Positions 1 to 8,483 of a stretch of DNA of 35,379 nt are shown piece by piece. The position numbers and the translations under genes are program-made. Below the pieces are notes generated by a model that ran no database searches, was not told where the DNA came from, and was given only the letters and a program-made list of their open reading frames with translations. The stretch's first letter is position 1; each line of letters starts with the position of its first letter. Origin of the DNA: an uncultured Flavobacteriaceae bacterium (GTDB lineage Bacteria > Bacteroidota > Bacteroidia > Flavobacteriales > Flavobacteriaceae); the NCBI GenBank assembly GCA_937923515.1, contig CALDUF010000088.1, positions 1 through 35,379 on the forward strand, read 5' to 3'.

Positions 1-1124
1 CTAGAGATTACAATTTTTTGAATTTCGGAAGTGCCTTCATAAATTTGAGTAATTTTAGCATCTCGCATTAATCGTTCTACATGGTATTCCTTTACAAAAC
101 CATTACCACCGTGGATTTGAACTGCTTCAACCGTTTGTTCCATTGCTACTTTTGAGGCGTATAACTTTGCCATAGCACTGGATTTATCGTAGTTTTTGCC
201 CGCATCTTTATCGGCTGCAGATTTTAGAACTAACATTCTAGCTGCTTCTATTTCGGTATACATGTCTGCAAGTTTAAAGGCTATGGCTTGATGGTTACAA
301 ATTTCTGTGCCAAAAGCTTTACGTTGTTTGGAGTATTTTAAAGCCAACTCGTAAGCGCCTTGAGCAATGCCTAATGCTTGGGCAGCAATACCGATACGAC
401 CTCCAGAAAGGGTTTTCATAGCAAACCTAAACCCTGAACCATTTACGCCTATTCGGTTTTCTTTAGGTACTTTAACATCGTTAAATTGTAGTGTATGGGT
501 ATCACTCCCGCGAATTCCTAATTTGTCCTCTTTTGGACCAATGTGGAAGCCTTCCATCCCTTTTTCTACTATAAATGCATTGATGCCGTGAGAACCTTTA
601 TCTCTATCGGTTTGGGCAATTACGATGTATGTATCTGCTCTACCTCCACTAGTTATCCAGTTTTTTGTGCCATTAATGAGATAATGGTCGCCTTTGTCAA
701 TAGCTGTGGTTCGTTGCGATGTGGCATCGCTTCCTGCTTCTGGTTCACTTAAACAAAATGCACCAACGTGTTCTCCACTAGCCAATTTGGTTAAGTATTT
801 TTGCTTTTGTTCTTCGCTGCCGTAGGCTTCTAAACCATAGCAAACCAACGAGTTATTTACAGAAACTATTACTGAGGCTGATGCATCAATTTTAGATAAT
901 TCTTCCATTATAAGAACATACGATAAGGTATCCATACCGCTACCACCGTATTTAGGATCGACCATAATACCCATAAAACCAAGCTCTCCCATTTTTTTTA
1001 CCAAAGCATCTGGGAATTCTTGTTTATTGTCTCTTTCAATCACTCCTGGGAGTAATTCAGTTTGGGCAAAATCGCGAGCGGCGTCGCGTATCATTTTATG
1101 TTCTTCTGATAGGTTAAAATTCAT
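1..1124 (-). CDS. Acyl-CoA dehydrogenase (C-terminal end cut by window edge)
   Basis: FAD-dependent acyl-CoA dehydrogenase, which oxidises the alpha-beta bond of an acyl-CoA thioester in fatty-acid or branched-chain amino-acid breakdown. Reading the minus strand from the ATG at 1124 gives 374 uninterrupted codons beginning MNFNLSEEHKMIRDAARDFA. Family landmarks include CLSEPEAGSDATS in the middle domain, which contacts FAD and substrate, the helix EAVQIHGGNGFVKEY, and YEGTSEIQKIVIS at the end. The Glu of YEGTSE is the usual position of the catalytic base. The family is about 380 residues long, so only a handful of residues and the stop lie outside the window. The exact acyl chain preference (short or branched chain) cannot be read from the sequence. 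It is divergent from anmK, with a promoter in the shared gap. Confidence 0.93.
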   Translation of the reverse strand, partial: MNFNLSEEHKMIRDAARDFAQTELLPGVIERDNKQEFPDALVKKMGELGFMGIMVDPKYGGSGMDTLSYVLIMEELSKIDASASVIVSVNNSLVCYGLEAYGSEEQKQKYLTKLASGEHVGAFCLSEPEAGSDATSQRTTAIDKGDHYLINGTKNWITSGGRADTYIVIAQTDRDKGSHGINAFIVEKGMEGFHIGPKEDKLGIRGSDTHTLQFNDVKVPKENRIGVNGSGFRFAMKTLSGGRIGIAAQALGIAQGAYELALKYSKQRKAFGTEICNHQAIAFKLADMYTEIEAARMLVLKSAADKDAGKNYDKSSAMAKLYASKVAMEQTVEAVQIHGGNGFVKEYHVERLMRDAKITQIYEGTSEIQKIVIS

Positions 1125-1163
1125 AATTCGTAAATAAAATGTTGTTTTGGTAAATATTATTTA

Positions 1164-1171
1164 CAAATATA
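1164..1171 (-). promoter_or_regulatory. Bacteroidota -7 box of the acyl-CoA dehydrogenase promoter
   Basis: The minus strand reads TATATTTG, a perfect match to the Bacteroidota -7 consensus TAnnTTTG, about 40 bases upstream of the start codon at 1124. I see no clear TTG-type -33 box at the usual spacing, so this is a motif-based call only. Confidence 0.5.
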
Positions 1172-1204
1172 GTTTTTTAGTGTGAATTTTTTAATACAGA
1201 TTGC

Positions 1205-1212
1205 TAAATTTG
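1205..1212 (+). promoter_or_regulatory. -7 box of anmK promoter, possibly leaderless
   Basis: TAAATTTG matches TAnnTTTG exactly. Transcription normally starts a few bases after this box, which would fall on or next to the ATG at 1219. The box overlaps the TTG codon at 1210 and lies just after the TTG at 1201, so those upstream in-frame TTG codons are unlikely to be used. No good -33 box is visible. Confidence 0.5.
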
Positions 1213-1218
1213 CTTCTA

Positions 1219-2283
1219 ATGTTTAAAGTGGAATATAATGTAATTGGTGTGATGTCTGGTACATCTTTAGATGGCATAGATTTGGTGTACGCTAAATTTA
1301 CATTTACAAATGCGTGGAGTTTTGATATACTGTGTTCAGAAACAATACCTTACAACGAACATTGGGTTAATACATTAAGAACCTTAGTTGAGAAAACCCC
1401 AGAAGCGTTAAAACAAATTGATGAAGTTTATACGGAATACTTATCTCTATCAATAAAAAAATTTATTGAGTTTAATACAATTAATCAAGTAGATGCTATT
1501 TGCTCTCATGGGCATACAGCGCTACACCAACCTGAAATAGGAGTAACTTACCAAATTGGCAATATGCCATTGTTATCAAAATTACTAAAGCAAACCGTGG
1601 TTTGTGATTTTAGGGTACAAGATGTTGCACTTGGAGGACAGGGTGCTCCATTGGTTCCTATTGGTGATAAATTACTTTTCGCTGAATACGATTTTTGTTT
1701 AAACTTAGGCGGTTTTGCTAATATTTCTTTAGAAATACATAATGAAAGAATTGCATATGATATTTGCGCTGTTAATATTGTTTTAAATCATTACACTAAT
1801 TTATTAGGTTTTTCTTATGATGATGAAGGCGCAATAGCTTTGTCTGGAACTATAAACCAAAATATGTTAGCGCAGCTCAATAAATTAGATTTTTACGATT
1901 TGACTCACCCAAAATCACTGGGTTTAGAGTGGGTTAAATCTGAAGTAATACCTTTAATTGACGCGTTTAAATTAGAAATTAAAGATATTCTTTGCACTTT
2001 TTGTGAGCATATTGCGATTCAAATTTCAAAAGAAATTAATAAAAAACAAAATGCTTTGGTTTTGGTAACTGGAGGAGGTGTTTATAATACTTACTTAATT
2101 AGTCGTTTAAAGGACCACTGTAATAATGAGATAAAAATCCCCGAGAATAAGGTTGTTGAATTTAAAGAGGCTTTGATTTTTGCTTTTTTAGGAATTTTAA
2201 AACTTCGCAACGAAGTCAATTGTTTGAAAAGCGTTACAGGAGCCTCTAAAAATCATGTTTCAGGTATCGTTTTTAGGCCTTAA
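1219..2283 (+). CDS. anmK: Anhydro-N-acetylmuramic acid kinase
   Basis: Cytoplasmic sugar kinase of peptidoglycan recycling. It opens the 1,6-anhydro ring of anhydro-MurNAc and phosphorylates it to MurNAc-6-phosphate. Family marks are the N-terminal phosphate-binding motif SGTSLDG (residues 13-19), the central stretch DFRVQDVALGGQGAPLVP, the LNLGGFANIS strand, and the C-terminal nucleotide loop LVTGGG. The 354-residue length is normal for the family. I place the start at the ATG at 1219. An in-frame TTG at 1201 would add six residues, but it lies in the promoter region and the extension is not family-like. It is divergent from the acyl-CoA dehydrogenase and is followed by a weak hairpin. Confidence 0.95.
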   Translation: MFKVEYNVIGVMSGTSLDGIDLVYAKFTFTNAWSFDILCSETIPYNEHWVNTLRTLVEKTPEALKQIDEVYTEYLSLSIKKFIEFNTINQVDAICSHGHTALHQPEIGVTYQIGNMPLLSKLLKQTVVCDFRVQDVALGGQGAPLVPIGDKLLFAEYDFCLNLGGFANISLEIHNERIAYDICAVNIVLNHYTNLLGFSYDDEGAIALSGTINQNMLAQLNKLDFYDLTHPKSLGLEWVKSEVIPLIDAFKLEIKDILCTFCEHIAIQISKEINKKQNALVLVTGGGVYNTYLISRLKDHCNNEIKIPENKVVEFKEALIFAFLGILKLRNEVNCLKSVTGASKNHVSGIVFRP

Positions 2284-2306
2284 ATTAATTTAGAATTAAT
2301 CTTTTT
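2284..2306 (+). terminator. Weak hairpin terminator after anmK
   Basis: ATTAATT, a three-base loop TAG, then AATTAAT form a seven-pair, all-A/T stem followed by CTTTTT. It starts one base after the anmK stop. The stem is weak, so termination may be partial. Confidence 0.4.
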
Positions 2307-2323
2307 AAGGTCTTTTTGTTTCA

Positions 2324-2331
2324 TATATTTG
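2324..2331 (+). promoter_or_regulatory. -7 box upstream of the Glu/Leu-type dehydrogenase
   Basis: TATATTTG is an exact TAnnTTTG match, followed by C as in several other promoters here. It implies an untranslated leader of about 100 bases before the ATG at 2437. No convincing -33 box is visible. Confidence 0.45.
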
Positions 2332-2436
2332 CTATAACACAATTAAAAATCACTTTATCATGACTCAACTTTAGCTACACTTATTTAATAAATATTACAA
2401 TATGTGTGAGTTTAAAAATGAATCAGTTAAATAAAG

Positions 2437-3663
2437 ATGAAAGCATTATTAAATAAATTTGAAAGTAAAGTTCCAGAAATAGTTTTTAATTGGAAAGATT
2501 CTGAAACAGAAGCCGAAGGGTGGGTTGTTATTAACTCATTACGAGGTGGTGCAGCTGGTGGCGGAACTAGAATGCGGAAAGGTTTAGATATGAATGAGGT
2601 TTTGTCGCTCGCAAAAACGATGGAAATAAAATTCACGGTTTCTGGCCCTAAAATTGGTGGCGCAAAATCTGGTATAAATTTTGACCCGAAAGATCCTCGT
2701 AAAAAAGGTGTTTTAGAACGCTGGTACAGGGCGGTGTCTCCCTTATTAAAAAGCTATTATGGTACAGGAGGCGATTTAAATGTTGATGAAACCCACGAAG
2801 TAATACCTATTACTGAAGCTAGTGGTGTGTGGCACCCTCAAGAAGGTGTTTTTAATGGACATTTTAAACCAACTGAAGCCGATAAAATAAATAGAATTGG
2901 GCAATTGCGCCAAGGTGTAATAAAGGTAATAGAGAATACCGAGTATTCGCCCGATATATCAAAAAAATATACAATTGCAGATATGATTACTGGTTTTGGG
3001 GTAGCCGAAGCCGCAAAACATTATTATGATATTTATGGTGGTTCTATTAGAGGAAAACGTGCTGTAATTCAAGGCTTTGGTAATGTGGGTGCAGCAGCAG
3101 CTTTTTACCTTTCTCAAATGGGAGCAAAAGTTGTGGGTATTATTGATATAGCTGGAGGATTAATAAATGAAGATGGTTTTTCTTTTAATGAAATAAAAGC
3201 TATGTTTCTTCAAAAAAAAGGTAATACATTAGTAGCCGAAAATTTAATGCCTTTTGAGGAAATTAATAAAAGAATTTGGGGATTACAAACTGAGATTTTT
3301 GCACCATGTGCAGCCTCTCGATTAATTACTATACATCAAATAGACGAGATGATTGATAGCGGATTAGAAATCATATCATGTGGTGCTAATGTACCTTTTG
3401 CTGATAAAGAAATATTTTTTGGACCAATAATGGAGCATACAGATTATAAGGTGAGTTTAATTCCTGATTTTATATCAAACTGTGGAATGGCTCGCGTTTT
3501 TGCTTATTTTATGGAACAGAAAGTAACTATGACTGATGATGCTATTTTTAACGACACATCAAACACTATAAAACGCGCAATAGAAAAAGTTTATAACACT
3601 AATAAATCTAAAACAGGAATGAGTGCTACAGCATTTGAAATAGCACTAAATCAACTTATTTAA
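2437..3663 (+). CDS. Glu/Leu/Phe/Val family amino-acid dehydrogenase
   Basis: NAD(P)-dependent oxidative deaminase of an amino acid, releasing ammonia and a 2-oxo acid. It has the two-domain family layout. The catalytic domain holds K65 in MEIKFTV and K77 in GPKIGGAKSG, with the same 12-residue spacing as the substrate-binding and catalytic lysines of leucine dehydrogenase. D113 in GTGGDLN is a plausible catalytic acid. The Rossmann domain has GFGNVG at 213-218 and an acidic residue, D237, near the end of the second strand, which suggests NAD preference. At 408 residues it is longer than typical leucine dehydrogenase (about 365) and shorter than classical glutamate dehydrogenase (about 450), so I give no symbol. 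The antiporter gene starts 10 bases downstream, so they are probably co-transcribed. Confidence 0.88.
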   Translation: MKALLNKFESKVPEIVFNWKDSETEAEGWVVINSLRGGAAGGGTRMRKGLDMNEVLSLAKTMEIKFTVSGPKIGGAKSGINFDPKDPRKKGVLERWYRAVSPLLKSYYGTGGDLNVDETHEVIPITEASGVWHPQEGVFNGHFKPTEADKINRIGQLRQGVIKVIENTEYSPDISKKYTIADMITGFGVAEAAKHYYDIYGGSIRGKRAVIQGFGNVGAAAAFYLSQMGAKVVGIIDIAGGLINEDGFSFNEIKAMFLQKKGNTLVAENLMPFEEINKRIWGLQTEIFAPCAASRLITIHQIDEMIDSGLEIISCGANVPFADKEIFFGPIMEHTDYKVSLIPDFISNCGMARVFAYFMEQKVTMTDDAIFNDTSNTIKRAIEKVYNTNKSKTGMSATAFEIALNQLI

Positions 3664-3673
3664 TTAATATTTT

Positions 3674-5065
3674 ATGGAAGCAGCAATTATTTTGGTATTT
3701 GTTATGGGCTATCTAGCCATAACTTTAGAGCATAGTATAAAAATAGACAAGTTAATACCCGCCTTAGTTATGATGGCTGTATGTTGGGCGTTAATTGCCT
3801 TAGGCTTAGAAAGCTTTCCTCAATGGTTTGATTCAGGTAAACATGCATTGTTAGATAATTTTGGATCGTTTGCTGGCGAAGAAAAAATGCATTTAATGGA
3901 AGAAACATTGTTGCATCATCTAGGTAAAACCGCTGAAATTTTAGTGTTTTTATTAGGTGCAATGACTATAGTTGAAATTATAGATTATTTTGACGGATTT
4001 ACTACCATTAAAGACTTTATTAAAACTAAGAAGAAAAGCAAGATATTGTGGATTTTTTCAATATTAGCATTTATATTATCCGCAATTATTGATAACCTAA
4101 CCGCAACCATTGTATTGATATCAATTCTTCAAAAAATAGTGAAGGATAGAGACGTTCGTATATGGTATGCAGGTTTAATTATTATTGCTGCAAATGCAGG
4201 TGGTGCATGGTCACCAATTGGAGATGTTACAACTACTATGCTTTGGATTGGTAAAAAAGTAACTACCGGACATTTAATAGGTTATTTATTAATACCGTCG
4301 TTACTATGTATGGTTGTACCTTCTTTAATCGCTTCATTTTTGCCAGCATTTAAAGGCGATTTAGAGATAACTGAAGCCAACGATAAACCTAAATCTAAAT
4401 TTAGTGCTACTATGCTTTATTTAGGATTGGGTGCCATTATATTTGTGCCTATATTTAAGGTAATAACACATTTACCACCATATGTGGGTATGATGTTATC
4501 TTTAGGAGTTGTTGCAACATTTGCTGAAATTTACAGTAGTTCCAAATTTAGTATGACTGAATTTGATGACGAAGAAAGTGAAATGCATGCACACCATAGC
4601 CCTGTTCATCAATCTTTATCTAAGATTGAATTACCAAGTATTTTGTTTTTCTTAGGTATTTTAATGGCGGTTGCAGCTTTAGAATCGTTAGGGATATTAT
4701 TTGGTTTTGCCAGTTCTTTACAAGAGAACGTACCACAATTAGGAACAGAGATGCACTCTGGCGGCGTTTCAGATTTAGTGGTTTTATTATTAGGTGTAGG
4801 TTCAGCAGTTATTGATAATGTGCCTCTAGTAGCAGCTAGTTTAGGGATGTTTACTGAGCCTGTAGATCATGAATTGTGGCATTTTATAGCGTATTCTGCT
4901 GGTACTGGTGGAAGCATGTTAATTATTGGATCTGCTGCGGGCGTTGTTGCTATGGGTATGGAGAAGATAGATTTCTTTTGGTACCTAAAAAAGATTTCGT
5001 GGCTAGCCTTAGCTGGTTTTTTAGTTGGTGCTGCAGCTTTTATGGTAACAAGAACATTGTTTTAA
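3674..5065 (+). CDS. nhaD: Na+/H+ antiporter, NhaD family
   Basis: Inner-membrane sodium/proton antiporter of the NhaD type in the ion-transporter superfamily, giving salt and alkali tolerance. The 463-residue protein is almost entirely hydrophobic segments. Signature stretches are SAIIDNLTATIVLI, the loop AANAGGAWSPIGDVTTTMLW, and a second inverted-repeat copy SAVIDNVPLVAASLGM followed by GTGGSMLIIGSAAG. The paired IDN motifs, with acidic residues inside the membrane, are the likely ion-binding sites. A His-rich loop with acidic residues (about residues 295-315) is predicted to lie outside the membrane. It lies 10 bases after the dehydrogenase and is followed by a strong hairpin, so this is the end of the transcript. 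Confidence 0.93.
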   Translation: MEAAIILVFVMGYLAITLEHSIKIDKLIPALVMMAVCWALIALGLESFPQWFDSGKHALLDNFGSFAGEEKMHLMEETLLHHLGKTAEILVFLLGAMTIVEIIDYFDGFTTIKDFIKTKKKSKILWIFSILAFILSAIIDNLTATIVLISILQKIVKDRDVRIWYAGLIIIAANAGGAWSPIGDVTTTMLWIGKKVTTGHLIGYLLIPSLLCMVVPSLIASFLPAFKGDLEITEANDKPKSKFSATMLYLGLGAIIFVPIFKVITHLPPYVGMMLSLGVVATFAEIYSSSKFSMTEFDDEESEMHAHHSPVHQSLSKIELPSILFFLGILMAVAALESLGILFGFASSLQENVPQLGTEMHSGGVSDLVVLLLGVGSAVIDNVPLVAASLGMFTEPVDHELWHFIAYSAGTGGSMLIIGSAAGVVAMGMEKIDFFWYLKKISWLALAGFLVGAAAFMVTRTLF

Positions 5066-5094
5066 ATTAACGTAGTTATATTGATATAGAGTTT

Positions 5095-5128
5095 GAAAGA
5101 TTAGTTTTTGCTAATCTTTCGGCTTTTT
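5095..5128 (+). terminator. Intrinsic terminator after nhaD
   Basis: GAAAGATTAG and CTAATCTTTC form a 10-pair stem around a short T-rich loop, followed by GGCTTTTT. It separates the dehydrogenase/nhaD unit from the exbB operon. Confidence 0.8.
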
Positions 5129-5217
5129 AAATACATAGTAAATACAATGGAAAACTAGAAATGTTATACTTTAGCAACAATACATGCGTTATAAAGTTGC
5201 AATTAACCTAAAATTAT

Positions 5218-5916
5218 ATGCTAAACATTTTATTACAAGACGCCCAAGCGGGTACAGAATTAGCAGATGGGGAATCTGTTGAAAAAACACTTTCGATTAT
5301 TGAGTTAATAACTAGCGGCGGTTTAGCGGGTCAGCTTATTATTGCCATTTTATTTATTTTACTCATAATAGCTACTTATATTTATTTTGAACGTCTATTT
5401 GCTATAAAAGCAGCTTCGGTAGTAGATTCAAACTTTATGAATCAAATAAAAGATCATGTAAGTAATGGTAAGATAGATTCTGCTCAAATGCTTTGTGCTC
5501 AAGTAAACTCTCCTGTATCTAGATTAATAAATAAAGGTATTACAAGAATAGGTAAACCATTAGCTGATATTAATACCGCAATAGAAAACGCAGGTAGATT
5601 AGAAATATATAAGTTAGAAAAGAATGTTAGTGTTTTAGCCACCATATCAGGAGCAGCACCAATGATTGGGTTTCTTGGGACGGTAATAGGAATGATATTG
5701 GCTATTTTTGAACTTGCAAATGCAGGAGGCACCATACAAATGGATACATTAGCAAGTGGTTTGTATACTGCTATGACAACTACTGTGGCAGGTTTAATAG
5801 TGGGTATTGTTGGTTATATTGCTTATAACCATTTGGTAGTAAGAACAAATAAAGTTGTGTACCAAATGGAAGCAAATTCTTTAGAGTTTTTAGATCATTT
5901 AAACGAACCTACATAG
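5218..5916 (+). CDS. exbB: MotA/TolQ/ExbB proton channel protein
   Basis: Inner-membrane subunit of a proton-driven energiser that works with ExbD and a TonB-type arm to power outer-membrane transport. At 232 residues it has the three-helix TolQ/ExbB layout: an N-terminal helix at about 36-58, a long cytoplasmic section, and two C-terminal helices at about 140-165 and 180-205. The conserved sequence GAAPMIGFLGTVIGMI starts the second helix, and LYTAMTTTVAGLIVGI is the third. The N-terminal region before helix 1 is about 35 residues. The next gene begins one base after the stop. TolQ of a Tol-Pal system is the alternative, but the ExbD- and TonB-like neighbours support ExbB. Confidence 0.92.
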   Translation: MLNILLQDAQAGTELADGESVEKTLSIIELITSGGLAGQLIIAILFILLIIATYIYFERLFAIKAASVVDSNFMNQIKDHVSNGKIDSAQMLCAQVNSPVSRLINKGITRIGKPLADINTAIENAGRLEIYKLEKNVSVLATISGAAPMIGFLGTVIGMILAIFELANAGGTIQMDTLASGLYTAMTTTVAGLIVGIVGYIAYNHLVVRTNKVVYQMEANSLEFLDHLNEPT

Positions 5917-5917
5917 T

Positions 5918-6313
5918 ATGAATATAAGAGGAAGAAATAAAGTAACACCAGAATTTAATATGTCGTCAATGACGGATATTGTTTTCTTATTACTCATCTT
6001 TTTTATGATAGCCTCTACATTGGTAACTACAAATGCAATAGATATTTTACTACCAAAGGCAAGTGGTAAAACTGAAAATAAAAAGTCAGTTGCTGTGAGT
6101 ATAAAAAAGGATTTAACCTATTACATCGATCAAAAAAGGGTAGGTGTAAGTATTTTAGAAAACGAACTTTTAGCAGCATTATCAAAACAAGATAAGCCAA
6201 CGATTGTTTTAAGGGCAGAAAAATCTGTTCCTGTAGAAAATGTGGTTAAGGTTATGGATATAGCCAATAGAAATAAGTTTAAAGTAATTCTAGCAGTTAA
6301 GCCAAATAAATAA
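5918..6313 (+). CDS. exbD: ExbD/TolR biopolymer transport protein
   Basis: Single-helix partner of ExbB. Its helix sits inside the ExbB channel and its periplasmic domain interacts with the TonB-type protein. The sequence shows a short basic N-terminus, MSSMTDIVFLLLIFFM with the membrane aspartate D20 (equivalent to the essential Asp of E. coli ExbD), then a periplasmic domain of about 90 residues ending in VILAVKP. At 131 residues it matches the family length. It is separated from exbB by one base, so translation is probably coupled. Confidence 0.92.
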   Translation: MNIRGRNKVTPEFNMSSMTDIVFLLLIFFMIASTLVTTNAIDILLPKASGKTENKKSVAVSIKKDLTYYIDQKRVGVSILENELLAALSKQDKPTIVLRAEKSVPVENVVKVMDIANRNKFKVILAVKPNK

Positions 6314-6351
6314 TATTATTTCTTCGGAAAAGCTATATTAGCATTCTATTT

Positions 6352-7200
6352 ATGAAGTATTTAGAAACTAAACACGAACGTAATTCAGCAAAAATAACAG
6401 CATTACTTGCTATTATTTTAGTATTGCTGTTGTTTGTTGCTGGACCGCTTGCTGTAGATCCTCCAGAAGAATATGGTGTTGCTGTAAATTTTGGAAATTC
6501 AGATTTTGGTAAAGGAAACGTACAACCTAAAAAACCAGTAAAATCTCAACCTAAAGTTGTTGAAGAGCTACCGCAACCCGAAGCGTCTAAACCAGAACCT
6601 ACAAAAGCAGCTGAAGCTAAAGAAGAAGTGCTAACTCAAGATAATGCTGAAGCAATCGCCATAAAAAAACAAAAAGAAGCTGAGGCAAGAGCCAAAGCCA
6701 TCGCAGAAGCTAAGGCTAAGGCAGAAGCTGATAGAATTGCAAAAGAAAAAAGAGAACAAGAGGAAAAAAAGAAAAAACTAGATGCATTAATTGGTGGTGT
6801 ATCTAAATCTGATGGAGCAGAAACTGGAAGTGAAGGTAACGATAATAGCGCTGGTGATAAAGGGCAGTTAGATGGTAATCCTTATGCACCAAGTTATTTT
6901 GGGGGTCAAGGCTCAGGAAGTGGAGGTGTTGGCTATGGTTTAAACGGTAGAGGTAGCGCTTCATTTAAAAGATTGAAACAAGACTGCAACGAATCTGGAA
7001 TGGTAATCGTAAAGATTGTTGTAAACAAAAGCGGTAATGTTATAGAAGCTACACCTGGCGTTCGAGGCACTACAAATACAGCGCAGTGTTTATTAGAACC
7101 AGCAAAAAAAATAGCATTATCACATAAATGGCCAGCCGATTCTAAGGCACCTTCTCGTCAAATAGGTTTTGTTAGTGTTAACTTTAAATTGAGTCAATAA
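6352..7200 (+). CDS. TonB/TolA-like energy transducer
   Basis: Inner-membrane anchored protein expected to carry the energy from ExbB/ExbD across the periplasm. It has an N-terminal membrane helix (about 14-34), a Pro/Lys/Glu section, a long Ala/Lys/Glu-rich helical or coiled-coil section (about 100-145, with repeated AKA and AEA units, resembling TolA), a Gly/Ser-rich hinge (about 170-205), and a C-terminal domain of about 75 residues with VIVKIVVNKSGNVIEA that fits the TonB/TolA C-terminal fold. Two cysteines in that domain (in KQDCNES and AQCLLE) could form a disulfide. The helical arm is more like TolA than the usual Pro-rich TonB arm, so I leave the symbol blank. It is in the exbB-exbD operon and folC starts 3 bases after its stop. 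Confidence 0.82.
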   Translation: MKYLETKHERNSAKITALLAIILVLLLFVAGPLAVDPPEEYGVAVNFGNSDFGKGNVQPKKPVKSQPKVVEELPQPEASKPEPTKAAEAKEEVLTQDNAEAIAIKKQKEAEARAKAIAEAKAKAEADRIAKEKREQEEKKKKLDALIGGVSKSDGAETGSEGNDNSAGDKGQLDGNPYAPSYFGGQGSGSGGVGYGLNGRGSASFKRLKQDCNESGMVIVKIVVNKSGNVIEATPGVRGTTNTAQCLLEPAKKIALSHKWPADSKAPSRQIGFVSVNFKLSQ

Positions 7201-7203
7201 TTT

Positions 7204-8421
7204 ATGACGTACCAAGATACGCTAGATTGGATGTTTGCGCAACTGCCAATGTATCAACGCCAAGGTAAAACTGCTTTTAAAAAAGATTTATCTAATACTT
7301 TAAAGTTAGCGCAACACCTCAAGCATCCTGAACAAAATTTTAAATCTGTACATATAGCAGGAACTAATGGTAAAGGGTCTACAAGCCATATGGTTGCTTC
7401 AATTTTACAAGAAGCTGGATATAAAGTTGGATTATACACATCGCCTCATTTAAAAGATTTTAGAGAACGCATAAGAATAAATGGTATTCCTGCAAGTAAA
7501 CAATTTGTAATTGGTTTTATCAAAAGAAACAGAGCGTTTTTTGATGCATATACCTTATCATTTTTTGAAATGACAGTAGGTATGGCTTTTGATTATTTTT
7601 CAAAACAGAAGGTGGATATTGCTGTAGTTGAAGTTGGTATGGGCGGACGCTTAGATTCTACAAATATTCTAACACCCGAAGTCTCGGTAATTACAAACAT
7701 AGGGTTAGATCATACCCAATTTTTAGGAGACACTTTAAAGTTAATTGCTGGAGAAAAAGGCGGTATTATTAAACCTAACGTGCCAGTAGTAATTGGAGAA
7801 ACTCAAAAGGAAACGCAACCAGTTTTTGATGCTTTGGCAAAAGTTAATACTTCAAAAATTGTATATGCAGATCAAGTTATTGATAGCGTATATGCATCAG
7901 ATATGATAGGCTCTTATCAATCTAAAAATATAAAAACAGCATTACAAACTGTAAAAGAATTACAATGTAAAGGTTATGTAGTTTCAAAGGAAAATATTGA
8001 AAAGGGATTTTTAAGTGTTGTTGAAAATACAGGCCTACTAGGGCGATGGCAAATTTTGCAACAACTCCCAAAAGTTGTTTGCGATACAGGACACAATAAA
8101 GAGGGTTTAACATATGTTATGCAGCAACTACAAAAAGAAGATTTTAAACATCTTCATATAGTTTTTGGTGTTGTAAAAGATAAAGACTTAAGCTCTATAG
8201 CCGATTTATTACCACAAACCGCAACCTATTATTTTTGTAAACCTAATATCCCAAGAGGAAAAAATGCTGAAACATTACAACATGAACTGGAAGCGTTCAA
8301 GTTAAAAGGTGCGTGTTATAATTCTGTAAATGAAGCTTATAAAACAGCTTTAGAAAATGCTACTAAAGATGACTTTATTTTTATTGGAGGCAGCACATTT
8401 GTAGTGGCAGAAATAATTTAA
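7204..8421 (+). CDS. folC: Dihydrofolate synthase / folylpolyglutamate synthase
   Basis: Cytoplasmic ligase of the Mur ligase superfamily that adds glutamate to dihydropteroate and to folates. The ATP loop GTNGKGS is at residues 53-59. Further family marks are VEVGMGGRLDSTN, ITNIGLDHTQFLGDTL and AGEKGGIIKP, then a C-terminal ligase domain containing CDTGHNKEG. At 405 residues it is normal for the bacterial enzyme. It starts 3 bases after the TonB-like gene, so it is the last gene of the exbB operon. The functional link to energy transduction is not obvious. Confidence 0.95.
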   Translation: MTYQDTLDWMFAQLPMYQRQGKTAFKKDLSNTLKLAQHLKHPEQNFKSVHIAGTNGKGSTSHMVASILQEAGYKVGLYTSPHLKDFRERIRINGIPASKQFVIGFIKRNRAFFDAYTLSFFEMTVGMAFDYFSKQKVDIAVVEVGMGGRLDSTNILTPEVSVITNIGLDHTQFLGDTLKLIAGEKGGIIKPNVPVVIGETQKETQPVFDALAKVNTSKIVYADQVIDSVYASDMIGSYQSKNIKTALQTVKELQCKGYVVSKENIEKGFLSVVENTGLLGRWQILQQLPKVVCDTGHNKEGLTYVMQQLQKEDFKHLHIVFGVVKDKDLSSIADLLPQTATYYFCKPNIPRGKNAETLQHELEAFKLKGACYNSVNEAYKTALENATKDDFIFIGGSTFVVAEII

Positions 8422-8439
8422 ATTTTTCTCAAAAAAGTT

Positions 8440-8469
8440 TTTGCAGTATTAAAAACTAGATTATATTTG
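8440..8469 (+). promoter_or_regulatory. Promoter of tRNA-Val
   Basis: A -33 element TTTG (8440-8443) is followed, after an 18-base spacer, by TATATTTG (8462-8469). This is the full two-part Bacteroidota promoter. The mature tRNA starts 15 bases after the -7 box, which leaves room for a short 5' leader. Confidence 0.8.
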
Positions 8470-8483
8470 CACACCTATTATTA

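Noticed and set aside
367-752. Two short plus-strand frames at the left edge
   Set aside because: They are antisense to the acyl-CoA dehydrogenase, which runs unbroken on the minus strand.
1201-1218. TTG start for anmK
   Set aside because: It lies in the promoter region and would add a non-conserved extension; ATG 1219 leads directly to the conserved strand.
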